In this document: positions 1-12,800 of the stretch, piece after piece
How positions within the stretch are numbered: position 1 is the first letter of the stretch
Layout: every line of letters begins with the position of its first letter
NCBI RefSeq assembly: GCF_901709675.1
Contig: NC_051100.1
Location: 1,676,001 to 1,740,000 of the forward strand
Source of the DNA: Syngnathus acus
Lineage: Eukaryota > Chordata > Actinopteri > Syngnathiformes > Syngnathidae
Length of the DNA: 64,000 nucleotides
Direction: 5' to 3'
The notes under the pieces: generated by a model
Told to the model about the DNA's origin: nothing
What the model saw: the letters and a program-made list of their open reading frames with translations, nothing else
Databases searched by the model: none
Program-made: the position numbers and the translations under genes

Positions 1-1171
1 ACATGTTCCCATCGGAACCACAAATGGAGGAGTGGAGACAATGGTTCTTGATAGTCGAGAGAAAACCACAAGCCTGGCAGCCTGCCGCTTCCCTTCGTCA
101 CGGGGACAGAGGTGTTATGTAAACTGGCTTTTATTCGGAAAATGAGGTCGCTCCCCCAGTCATGAGCAGAATGCCCCTCACTGCCGCCGCCCCGCCTTGG
201 CTGGCTTCCAACATGTCTTCCACTTGCACTCATGATTTGCCTCAACTCAGGGGACTAATAAGCCCTCCGACAGTTGGCCTCACCTCGGATACGATTGATG
301 AAAACGATGCACGGAATGATATTCTTGCATTTAGTTATGGACTCGTGGAAAATTCGACGGTTATATATGGGTGGTCTGTGTGTGTAATTATTGACATATT
401 TAATGCAAAACCTCAGCCACCACCTAAGGAATTCACGGACTGTTTTTTTAGACTTCCAAATCAGTCAGCAACACAAAAATAAACACCTCTCTCAAAATGA
501 AAAAAAAAAAGGGAACTCCTATAGCTTCACGTTAGAAAAGCAGGCACGGACGATTTCTTTATTTGTATTTATTTTTAACACCCCCTGGTTTATTGTTTAA
601 AGCGTGTAACCGACACGTTCGCTAAGAGATGCAAATCTGGAACGAGGTGATCGAATTGAATGAAAGATGTTTTGCTGCGCTGTTCCAAAGATTTATTGCA
701 CCCTCCTCCACTTGAACATGAAACGCTTTGTTTGGACCGTTCCTAATAAAAAGAGATAAGCGGGACGTAACAGAAGAGCAAGACATGATCAAGATCACAG
801 ACCGTTCTATACGGCCTCAAGATAATGCTCCTTTTGTTCGATTGCTGGAATGTGAGTATTTTTAAGACGAGTACGCAATATTCAGTAGCTAGCGCTTGTT
901 TTGGGTGACATAAATGAATTCATTCACTTTGGGGTCAAATGCCAACACGAGCGGATCCTGATCAAGACCATATGTCGTACTTGAACAGGCCTCACACCTA
1001 AAGTGGTAGTGGCAAATGGTGGCGGCCATTATCTCCTTAGAACGGTGTCCAAATGTTAACCTAAGGCGAGATGTTCACGCTAGAGGAAGATCACGACTCA
1101 TTGACTTGCTCAAATGTGTTTTTACTGCAGTGTTGGTGATAAAGCTAATGGCAACCCATCATGCCAGCCAA

Positions 1172-1192
1172 GTGTGTGTGTGTGTGTGTGTG
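1172..1192 (+). repeat. (GT)n microsatellite
   Basis: About ten GT units followed by a T-run. Confidence 0.9.
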
Positions 1193-4100
1193 TTTTTTTT
1201 ATTGTTATTATTCCGACAGAACACATTTGGTTTTAAGTCTTGCAGTGTTTGTATTTGTCAGAGCCTCCTTTGAATAGCTTGGCCACACCGCTGGCTCTTT
1301 TGCAACAAAGTTCTATTTGTTCTATTTACTACGCTTCCTTCCTTGTTGCATGACCTCCTTGTGGCCAATGTTCAGCTTTTACATCGATTGAGAGTTATGT
1401 TGCGTTTTATTTGTTTCTTGCTTTTCTCTGATTCAAAACAACAACGCTGACTACAAACGTTTGTATGCCATCATAGATTGCAAATTGGAATGTTTTCAAA
1501 CATAATGTATAATCTGCTTGTTGATGTATTCAAAAATAAGTTGAAGACTGGGAAAGTAGAACTTTTTAAAAAAAAACTATACTTACTTTCATGCCAATGT
1601 GCTCTATTTTGATTTTGCATTCTTTTGCCGCATTTCTTGTTTTTGTGAAAACAACATTGCAATTGGTTCGGGTTTCATTTGGTTCGGGTTATTCACAGAA
1701 TTTGGGGAGAATTGCTACGAATCGGATTTTTTTCAGTGAGTTCAGTAAATGATTTAGGAAGGCATAACTCTTCGAAGCTGATGCTGTATTTACAGCAATA
1801 CATGCAGAATTCATACTATCAACAAGCATCTGCTACTTTCTGGGTGAAGATGACCAGCTAAAATGGGCCGAGTTTCCAGTAACTCCAATTGTTATCAAAA
1901 CATTCCACATTCACACATGCTGAGGCAGCTTTGTAAAAGAACTCTTTTCCCCATCCAGATCACTGGTTGTGTTCTTAAAATGGTCTTTAGAAAGTGTTTT
2001 GTTTTGATTCCAACTTGCTGTGTAAGAGGCAGAATTTATACATTCAGTACATAGATCTGATTTGCAAATGTAAGTTTCAAAAATTCCATTTTTCGTGCCT
2101 TCAGACTCCACCACACTTGTCTTAAAACGGCCACAATGACACAGTTGTTATCTATTTCCAGTTGAAAAGGTTGCCACATCAAAAGCCCCCACTGTCTTGA
2201 GATCAGCACTATCCACTACGCTCTAGTCTTATTCTGGGAACCTGATGAAATTCATCCAAACAACCCTCCATCATTCTTTCATAAGTATGCCGGTACAGCT
2301 TTGTTAAAAGTTCCAATTACAAGGTCTTAACGCAAGAGACAATAGCGGTGTCCCGCGAGGCGAAGAAGGAGGGTGAGCACAGAGCCTTGTGCAATCATTA
2401 TTTAATCAATCCCCGTCGCCCATTGAGCGGGAAATTATTTACATTCTCGTTCCCCAGCTGTTTTCTCTCGCCTTGTCTTTAATTCCTGCACTCCTTTGCT
2501 TTTGTGAGCCCTGCTGATAAACAATCTTTCGACACCACTGTCATGAGAGAGTGCTTCCCATTTTCTACCCATGATCTCTGCAGGCCCCTGGGCCACTTCT
2601 GCATGGCTGCTGTTATGTGCCGTGGCAGGCGCTTTGGATGTTTCCCTGTAATGGCACAGTACACAATTGATTCACACACAGGAAGAGGAAAAACAAAAAA
2701 GGGAGGGTACAGACAGCTTGAAGGCCTGAGTCGAGTTTGGAGACAGTGAGCCAAGGAAAGCAGTATGAGGACACTTCCCATGCTCGGAAATCAAAGCTTG
2801 AAGAATGATATGAAAAAAAAGTGTGGTTTCCTGCCAGCTGGTTTGTGTTCGGTACCGAAATCCCATTCTTCCGCTCACTTTTTGCTGAGACAACAATCGC
2901 ACCACTTCCTGTTTTGATAAGCGTGACACCCAACCTCACCGCGTGGGTCATAGGTGTGGAAAGTAGCACTAGCGCTAGCATTAGCACTGGGACGAGCAAA
3001 TTACGAGGGAATATTCAAATACATTTTTGTCCTACGTTTATATTACTAGAGTTTGAGGTCAAAATAAGAGTCTACAAATTCTGAGGTGACTTTTTGTTGA
3101 TGGGAAAACCGTGTTTGTGCGCATATTTTTACTCAAAGTGACAATACCACTAGCAGCTACTAGCATGTAAACGGGAAGGATTTGAACAACTACATCAAAT
3201 TTGGCAGCATTTCCTTGTGTAACCCTAACCTCAAATGGTTTATGTCGCATTCCGACGAGGGATATTTAGTTTAAATGGTGCTAAATTAGCGTTTAGTTCC
3301 ATACATACGTTCTGTGGTCTTCCAATTATCCTGCCAAGCCAGCAATAAAATGTAGACTCTGCTTCACTGAAGCAAATAAACAAAATCTCTCGACAGTTGC
3401 TCATCAATCTTTGGACATAAATTAGTCTTCACGGCAGTGAGTGATACTAATACTGTCATTTCTTACAGTCATTCTTTAATAATAGAGTATTTCCCCGCAT
3501 CTGTTGAATACGTCTTCCCCCCTGCTGCCCGGCAACACGTCGAGTGATTAACTGCACAGTAACCCCACTGTGGCTTGTGTGCATAACACAGCTACAGTGT
3601 CACCGGGGTCCTCGGCCATACCGCGGCTGCAGGAACTGGGTCGCCAGGATGGCTCGCCTGACACTGAGGAGGGAGTGTCGTAGGTCAGATATTCACTACA
3701 GAGTGATATCCTGGAAGGACAGCAGTTCCAAAGATGTTTGATAGTTTCTTTTGTGTGTGTGTGTTTTTATATAACCAAGAGAGACCACAGAGCTTCACCA
3801 TGGCCAATAAGCAGAAGGCGACAAGCAACTGTCCAGAACATTTTGTTTTGAATGACTTGAGGTTTTGTGACACATTTTTTCCGCTGGCCCTTGAAGAGAG
3901 TTGGAAGAGGCTACTTTTGCATAACTATAGTGACAGAGGACGAACTCTGAGAACTTTCTACCTAATTCAGTTGGACTTGCCCAAAAAAGGTTTCACGTTG
4001 TTGGCCTTTATGGTACCCTTGAACAAATAGTGGCAAACAGATGGAAAACACAATTTCCTTGATGGGCTAATCTCGTCACGCTCTACCTAATTTGTCTCAC

Positions 4101-4981
4101 TACTTTGTTCGGTAAACTCTGGTTCTGATGTCAAATTCATATTTTGCTCTGGTGGAATGTAGTCAAATCTTATCACGTTGGGTCAGATTACAACTGTCTT
4201 AGTTGTAGAACGAAGTTTGATGAAATCATTTTCTGGCTATAGTAGCTTATTGATTTGGGTGCGGTTCCTAAAACAAAAGCCGCTTCTTAATTGATGACGA
4301 ATGGTTGAAGAGTGTGACAGCTTCCACATACTTACCTCATCCTTATCTTGCCTGTGGTATGTTGACTGGAGTTCATTGACATTCGTCAGAGATATGAGTT
4401 TGAATGACAAAGAAGGCTGAGACACTGTGAAGCTGTGAGCGCTGGCATACAATTCTGGATGGGGTGTCAAGGGATCAGGGAGTGACACTGCCTGCTTTGT
4501 GTCGGGGTCTGAATGGGCACCTTAGGGAGAGGCTGTGGTTCTGAATGGGCACCATTGGGCTAAGCCATAGTTGCCGGGAAAGAAGGCCAGTAATTAAGGC
4601 CAGCATTGTGCGTCTGCAGGATCTGCTAGACGAAGAGGTCAGGAAGGCAGTCCTGTATTGTTGCCTCAGCAGCAATCTCAGAGGTGCATAAGCCTTGTAC
4701 ATGTTTAGAGAGTGGGCCTTGGATCTCTGGGAAGAAAAATATAATTACAACAACAAACCACGCTGGCTGCCCTATAGAGGTTTTTCATCCATATGTCAAC
4801 ATACAAACTATAATGGTCTCTTCTGCGGTTTGGATTTTGTAACTCTTATTTTCCTCCCTCCTTAAGTGTCTTGAAGTACTTTTCTGGCATCCTACCCAGA
4901 AACGTCGGCCTCCTCGAGGAATCAGGGCCGAGTTAACCATAGCTTAGAGAACAGTTGTGGTCAGCATGTGAAGCCACGGAC

Positions 4982-4996
4982 GGGGGGGGGGGGGGG
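4982..4996 (+). repeat. 15-G homopolymer
   Basis: Uninterrupted run of about 15 G; its length is prone to sequencing error. Confidence 0.85.
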
Positions 4997-6803
4997 TGCG
5001 TACGCATTCGAGGTAAGCCCAAATCAGCCTTTACAAAGTGCAAGTGGACATGATGTGCTCTGAGTTTTATTTATTTGCACGGATTCGGTTCAAGGAGATT
5101 AGAATAACAGCGGGAAGAAATGTGCCGGCCGACAGAAGGAAAAATCCCATTAATCATACATGTAGGAGAGATCCTGCGGATTATGCAATAAGGTGGAGAC
5201 AGGTTCAAACCTTCAAACATGAATGAATTGAGAATAAACAAGATGATAGGACTTCATGTTTGTTTTTTCAGGTTCTGAAACGGATCCCCAAGAGGAACAT
5301 GCTTTACATCGGCTAGACTTGTAACATGGTTTGGATTGAATACAGAGAACAGTTGAAGGCTTCTTCCCTGTCTTGATATTTTTCCTCAGTAACTCGCCAG
5401 ATTTGGGGGATCCATGCTCAGAATTTCATTGAAGTTTTTTCTTCCCCTGTATCTCTTTGCCCTACAGTGTGCCAGGAAGTTTCTGGAGGGGTTGAGGACT
5501 CAGGGTGGCGGATGGTGGGCGGTTCTGCAGCATGGGAATGTTTTTACAGGACGACCCTTGATCTTCCTTGCAGTCACAGTCGGAGACTCTGAACGTAGCG
5601 TGTCTATCTCTACCCTCACACTCACTCAGACAGGTTACCACAAGTGAAAGGAGAAAAGCTTATCAAGAACACCACTTTCATAATAGAACCATCTTCAAAC
5701 TGCAGATAAGACCGGAGCTAGGAAAGTCAGGCAGAGTAGAGGGTGAACAAACTAGATTCCTCAATGGTGTTTGGAAAGAAGGGGGAGTTTTCTTCATGGT
5801 TAAAACCACCGGCTCATTGTTGTGGGCCTGCCTGTAACTACGGAAACTGCTTTGAATGTAGATAACCTTGTCCTCTGCAATTACTTTTCATATTGACACA
5901 TCACACAGTAGAAGCTGTCTATGGACCGACAGTATATACGCAATATAGTATCGTGTACATACAAACAGCACAACTTGGTAAATGATGTGCACCTCTGAGA
6001 ACTGGCCTGCCACTCAACCTGCTCTTGTCATTCACTTTGCTGGTAACCCAACGCTGGCATGCAGCTGCGCCGCTTGCTGGGCCTAGTGGGACGGTTGTTA
6101 AGTCCAAGGCTAGTCTAGGGCCGTGGTTGGGAGGGGGTTCACACCCACGGCTCCACTTAGCATTAGCCCTTAAGCCCTCGTGAATACGGTCAGCATAGGC
6201 ATAAGGTTCATTTCCATTAGGTGGTGAGAATGGTGTGATGATGGAAGAGAGCTTCTGCGCACAGACTGCATGCTCATTTTTGTGAATAAAGCCGGAAGAG
6301 AGAAGGATTCTGATTAGCTCCAAAATAAAACAAAAAAAAATGCTTCTTTGGCCTGCAGCAAAATACCCAAGTTTAATCCCCTGAGAGGTGATTCCACCTG
6401 ACATCCAAGAACATGAGACATGAGATCCGTGGCCAATTAGGGAAGCTGGGTTGTGGAAATGTAGGAATCTGGGAATAAGCGCTGGCTTGGCGTGGTGATG
6501 TGCATCTGCAGCTGTCTTGGACGGGAGTGACGCAGAGCTCCGTTGAGATGCACACCCATAAACAAATGCAGACGCACACATATGTGTGTGACTTGGATGA
6601 CCTTTCAGGATGAATTTGAAATGCACTATGAACAGGAGAAGATTTATTGGCCAGTTTAAGAATCAAATGCATGAATTTTGCCATTTATTCGGAGAACATT
6701 GAATAGTAGGATGTGGATTCACGTTTTACAGAGGGACCAATTATTGGATGCATTCATTGTACTTTTTGTTTTCATTTGGCAATTTTCACTTGAAAGCACT
6801 GGC

Positions 6804-6827
6804 ATATATATATATATATATATATAT
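6804..6827 (+). repeat. (TA)n microsatellite
   Basis: Twelve TA units, one base before a near-perfect palindrome. Confidence 0.9.
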
Positions 6828-6828
6828 G

Positions 6829-6885
6829 AACTAACTGAACTAATCAAACTAGTTTTTAAAACTAGTTTGATTAGTTCATTTAGTT
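6829..6885. repeat. Near-perfect palindrome
   Basis: Arms 6836-6856 and 6858-6878 are perfect 21-bp inverted repeats with a 1-base centre. With one mismatch they extend to 28 bp (6829-6856 and 6858-6885). It can form a hairpin or cruciform. Confidence 0.9.
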
Positions 6886-9800
6886 GTAATTCCTGATTAC
6901 GGTGGACCGCTGCGTACTAGCAGTTTGGCATCTGCAGATTTCCAGATTAATTTATATAATATCTTTTTTCACCCCGTCTTGTACTGGCTAAATAAGTATT
7001 TCATCATGAGACGGTCGGTACCCAGCTGCGTTCGGCATGAGACCTCTACCATGGGTTTATCAAAACAGCAACAAATTGCAACTTTAATTTGTAATAATTA
7101 AATCAGAGATTTGGTCTAATCTAAGTCAACAGTGCTGTATATTCTAATATCATCATAATAATTGAAACATCAAGTGTTTTTCCATACCTGGAAAAGAGCA
7201 AAAAACAAGACAGTTTACACATAAAAAGATTACAACGTCATGTCTCCGTGAACTATTTTGGGTGGGGGGGGGGGGAAAAAGAAGGTTTTAGGCTACAATT
7301 GTTTCTCAGTGAGCTCTGATGACATTGGAAACCACTAAAGGTCTTTTTAGCCCCTGGCGAAGCACCTTTACGCCGTATCTACATGACTGATAGCTGTGGG
7401 ATGTTTTAACTTTAGTCCAGCTGTCTTCATTTACCTTTCCCCCCCATGAGATCCCTCAGCATGTCAGCAGAGAGACTAAACATACTGTACGCAATACGCC
7501 AATAAGATATGTTACAGGACTTTGCAGGAATTTGTGGGGGAAATATTAAATCTAGATGCTTGTTCTGTTTTGAGATAAAAAAAAAAAAAACAACACATGT
7601 ACGAGAGTGAATGCTTAACTTGCCGTGCAGACTTTTAACTGACTAGTCAGTGGCTGGGAATTGTGGTGATTTGATTTCAAGTATTAATGTGAGTTAATAA
7701 AGTCATTTATAGCCACGGTTAACATCAGTGGTTTAACCCAGAGGGAAAGTTGTAATTCGAGCTAAGCATGGTCGCCCTCACATTATGTTGTATACTGTAA
7801 AACTCGCACGTGTGATTGTAATTCTTTTTTAAAAGCTTGCACATAGCACTTCGATATGAATATGGTCGTGGCGTCTTCCCACGGATCAATTTTCACCCCA
7901 GCTTTTGTTCATTGTTATTTGTGCAAGGCATAAGAGAGGATAAACCCTGCTACACGTATGCATATTTAGAGCCGGCAACAACTGGTGTGCACTATTGTGA
8001 GTGAGCTGCTTTTAAAAGTGTTGTAGCACATACAAATAAAACCAGGAATTTCTAGAATATGAAACGGTAGTTTAGATAATCTATAGGTTTAAGTGGGGCA
8101 CATAAAATTCTCACTTGTTCATGTTCCCAAAAATAAACAATGTTTGTCGTAACTTTTCATTCATTAACTTAATATTAGATTGACATTTTACAAGATTATA
8201 TGTATGCATTTATAGTGGAGCCTTGGTGCTAAACACCGCCGCTAGCTCACTTAGCGTTGCCTTGTTTATAGCTGCTAATAGACTTTCTATTTGGGTGACT
8301 CGTGGTAATATTCAGTTTGCATGGCAACAGAAACTATTGATAAACTTTTGCTTCACTTAAGAAAGCTAATTTATTTCACCATTACTGGATTTGAACATTT
8401 TGCCCAGCGTACACAACTGATTGTACTATAGCAGCTTGGCCAATTATTTGGCCAGAATGTTTTTTTTATTATCATTATTATTTTGAAGTACTGAAATGAT
8501 GGGGATATTTGGCTATATTTTTTTTTAAAGACTGAACCTTTCTTATGGAAAACACTATTGTTTATTGATTATGCAAAGGCAGCTAGGCTACTGAGCTAAT
8601 ACAATTGCAACTTTATTACTTTAAGGATTTAATTTCTTCTGCTTCTTTTTTATTCAACATATTTCATTGCACTTAACAAGACTGATAAATGTCTCCTTAC
8701 TTGTTTCAATAGGCCGAGTTCAGTTATTATGATATTAGAGTGTCTACTATATTTTTTCCAAATCAGCATGCAGCTGATGTTTTATCACCACACTTAATGT
8801 CAAAGAATGTGCATACAAGTGTTATATTGCATTCCTCCTTTAGTGGATTAAAATTGACATGAACCAAATGTTGGCGATTATAGCTGCGTGGAAACAAACA
8901 GCAAACCACACGATTAATAGACGTGTGTTTACTGAAAGGCTAGATGTATGAAAAAATGTGTCAGTGTCATGTATCGCAGAATAATCAGGCAAAGCCAGGA
9001 TATTTGTTTTACAGATTGGTTTGGGTATCGGATTGCGTCCAGTTTCTCGATGGCTAACAAGCGAACTGGAACCATATTGGAACAATTTGAGGTCTTATCA
9101 GAAATGCTACGCTTAATGAGAAAACAAAAAAGCTGAGCTCACACTAAGGACTTGAACCTCATCCGCTATATCTGAAAATCGATCTCTCGATGAACAGCGG
9201 CCAAAACAAATAGTGATCAAGCAGGGAGGACGTCTCCCATACACGCACTGTAGGTTCTGGGCCTGGTTTGGTGTTCTTGTATTGATGTCCTGGGGGATGT
9301 GGCGAGGGGGAGAGCGGGGCCGGAGCTCCTCCGCTCCTCCTTTGTTTACACTGATGGTTTCCAGATGCTAGCAGCTAGCCATCAGAGCACTCCGGAACGC
9401 TGTGGAGCTGCCCAGGCGTGCAGGGCCCGACGCCAGCCAAGCCAGAATAAAGCAGATAAAAACATTTGCCTTTGTGTTGCAATAACGCAGATAATTGTTT
9501 CCAAAGGTGGAGAGCGTTTGAGAAAAGCGATTACGCTTCGTCAGCTTGCACGTGGCTGTCGTAAAGTTGTTGTCACAAATGATGAGCCAACTCTTTCTTG
9601 TACACATGGGTGATTGAATCTTACAAACATTGTTGCTTTTTACTGCACATAAATTAATGCAGAGTTTACATGATAAATAATAAAAGCTTTGTGATTTTCA
9701 CCCTTTTGACCAGGATCGAACTGCTCGAAAGAGTCTGAAAACGTTTGACCCACAAATGCTTATAAGGAATATTGGTGGCTTGTTCAATTCCAATTTTTCC

Positions 9801-12800
9801 TCATTAATAAGGCCCTGGGACAAATGACACAAGTGGCCGTCGCTTCATTCAGGAAGCGATTGTTTGCAAAAACAAGGAGCCATTGTGCTGCAGCAGCAGC
9901 AAGTGCAGATTGATCACTTTTAACAGCACACCTGTTGTCGCCATCACTTTCAGCCTCAGCCACTTTCCTTTGCACGCAGTAGAAAGAGACAGCTGCACTC
10001 GCAAAGGAGACGTCCACTACTGAAAAAGATTCACGGGAAAAACACTGGCCGTATTTAGAGCTTGCACTGCATGGCGGGATTGACAAACAGTCTCCCATGA
10101 TGCACCTGGCTGAGGTTTTAAGTCCAGCAGCGGAAACAGCCAATAAAAAAAAGCTTGCTCTGTGTGCAGTAGGACACAGCTGAGGTGGTCACGGGGTCAT
10201 TTTTTGTGAGGCTTGAAGCAGTGGCCATCTGCAAGACCTTGCTTGGGCTCTGATCGACAGACTGATCGCATCCTTGCCACTTTATTCTGGAAAGGCTCTG
10301 ATGTCAGTGATAGTCCAGACATTTGACATGAATGTATCTTGTGTAGCCAGTTTCGCTCCATAGCATGAGCCAAAAAGTCTCAAGATCCAAAAAGACACAG
10401 AAGGCTACCATTTTAGATGGAGATGGGAATGGAGAAGAGGCCATGTTAGGGTCACTAAAGGTATTTCCAGACAAAGTGGTTTTGGACCTCCCGTCCAATC
10501 GATACCAGATTGGAACTGAATGTGCACTGCTAATCTGCAAAACAGCTACGTTTTTCTCATTGTGTGTGGGCGGAGCATGACAGCAACGCTTGATGATTTG
10601 CCATAAAATGTGAAACTCCCAGAAGACATTCATACTGTGGGTGCCTATTACTCTTCTCCCGATCCTCTCCTTTCCACTCTAAACTTTGCTGCTCGTCATA
10701 ACAAAGCGAAGCAAGCAGCAAGTCGCACAGCAGCCAATCACTATAAAAACCAAAATAAAATAAAACCATTCATAGCTTGTCTGAACTTGTAGTTTTGACA
10801 AAACGTGGGGATTAAAAACGTCTTGCCAAGAATATGCCGAGATTCTCACCAAATGTGGAAATATTATCATCGATATTAGATTGATGTGTAGTCATAGTGC
10901 ACTGTCGAGATATAACGCAATGTTTTTGTTTACTCCAGAATGCTTTCTTGTAGCACATTTCTGCTTTGATGCGGTTAACCCAACAATCAGCGAATCCTTT
11001 TGCAAGTACAACTCGCCCAACACGTCTGTGTTGCGGTCTGACAAACAACCTCAGGCGTCAGTTCTTGCGCTGCACTCAATGGGATGGTTTTGTGGTGACT
11101 CACTGACCTGTCTGGGTCGCAGTGATGACATTATAATTCTTCTTTTTGCTGTGATGGGAACAGCAAGCCATGCCAAAGAATGCCAAATGCTCATAAAGAG
11201 CTTCAGGTTTGTGTACATTTTCACATTTGGCTCAATCAGCCGTTGCTTTGTTTACATTTCAAAAGGTTTCCATTAGCAAATGCATGTCAATGAACCAGAA
11301 TGCACAATTTGCCCCCCTCAAGATGAAGAGTTTTGGCACATCTGGTGTTTGCTCTCAGCAGAACGTACGTCTCCAGCGCTATTCAAATACAGTGAAAGGG
11401 GACTTTAGAAGCTCATTATGAACTCTGAGTTAAATGTCACAATGGGCTGGGAGTGGGAGGACTGAAGTGGAAACAACACTGGGAGAGAGTGTCAGATTTT
11501 CTTAATGTTGTGGTGGTATTTTATTAAGACATACTTTATGTCTGTGGTGTTTATGAGTTGATTCATTTCAAATACTACTTACTACAAGAACTTCATTACA
11601 AAATCGTATCAGTGGTTTCGAAGATTCTGCTAGAATCTCACGTTTCATTCGATGACATTTTACCCCAATCCAAATGTTCATATTATGTATATGCTATCAA
11701 CAAACGGGCTCTGGCATCGTGGGAATAATATTTCCAGCTGGACAAGACTTTTAAAGACATTCATCTTTAGACTTTCTTTCGGGAACAGATGAGGGATCTA
11801 AAACACAACTGATTCCACAAAGTTGAGAGCAGAAAATTGTCCGGGAGTTCTTGGAAAGATCAAGAACTAAGATTCAGGAAAGACTACAAGACTTGAGGCT
11901 GTATTCCAATCTGGATATATTTATGGCTGTGTTTAAAAAACAACAACAATGATAGGACACAGATAAAAAAAGCTTATTATTATTTGGCAGGACCACATCA
12001 TAACCTGTGATTCCACTCTCCTGGTATCTCGCAAGCAGCAAGAACTTCCAGAAACGAATAATTGATTCTCTTCTTAGAAGTATATACATACGTGTTTATA
12101 TTTTTGCTAATATTTCCGGCAACACCTCGCTTCTTGATATTTCCCGTTAGATCCATCTCTTATGTCCATGGCTTTTTATTCTTAGTGTTATATGAAGAAC
12201 CGTTGGACTCCAACCTCGCTATGACCATGAAGATGATAAGCAGTTCAGAAAATGACTAGCTGGATGAGTCAAGTCCTTGTGGAATATTAGCAGCTCTGCG
12301 GTTTTCGCAAGAGGTGTCTTACTATTGCTCCAGTGTTCTCTAAAGCCTCAACATTGTTTCCTTACACTAACCTGATTTTACAGTTGCCTAAAAGCCTAGG
12401 CAGCAGTATTTTCTTCCCCTGCCTTTATCATCCATGCACAAAGTGCTGCCAATACCCCGGGCCTAAAACAACTGGAGGTAAGATGTCCTCTCTAATATTT
12501 AGAAAAAGCAAGACATTCCAACCTTGAGAGTGGTGATCTGGGCTGTGGGAATGTTTGCTCATGGTTTAGACTTGGACGGACGGGACAGCTAATATTAAAC
12601 GGAGACAAAACGATCCTGGTGCTGGAGACAAAGGATTAAGGGTTCACATTTGAAGGTGAAGGTGAGGTGAGGTGAGGGAGTGTGGCGTCTGGTGTCCGTC
12701 CACTTGGTCGTTACTCTCGGCTCGGAATGTGAGATTCTGGACAAAATGTGGGTTCGCCTTCCCTCTTAAGGCCTGGTCAGTTGTCCACTTGTTGGTCATC

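Noticed and set aside
5919-6626. 235-codon open frame on the minus strand
   Set aside because: It lies in the zcchc24 intron, has no recognisable domain, and its composition (many His, Ser and Cys) looks like random translation.
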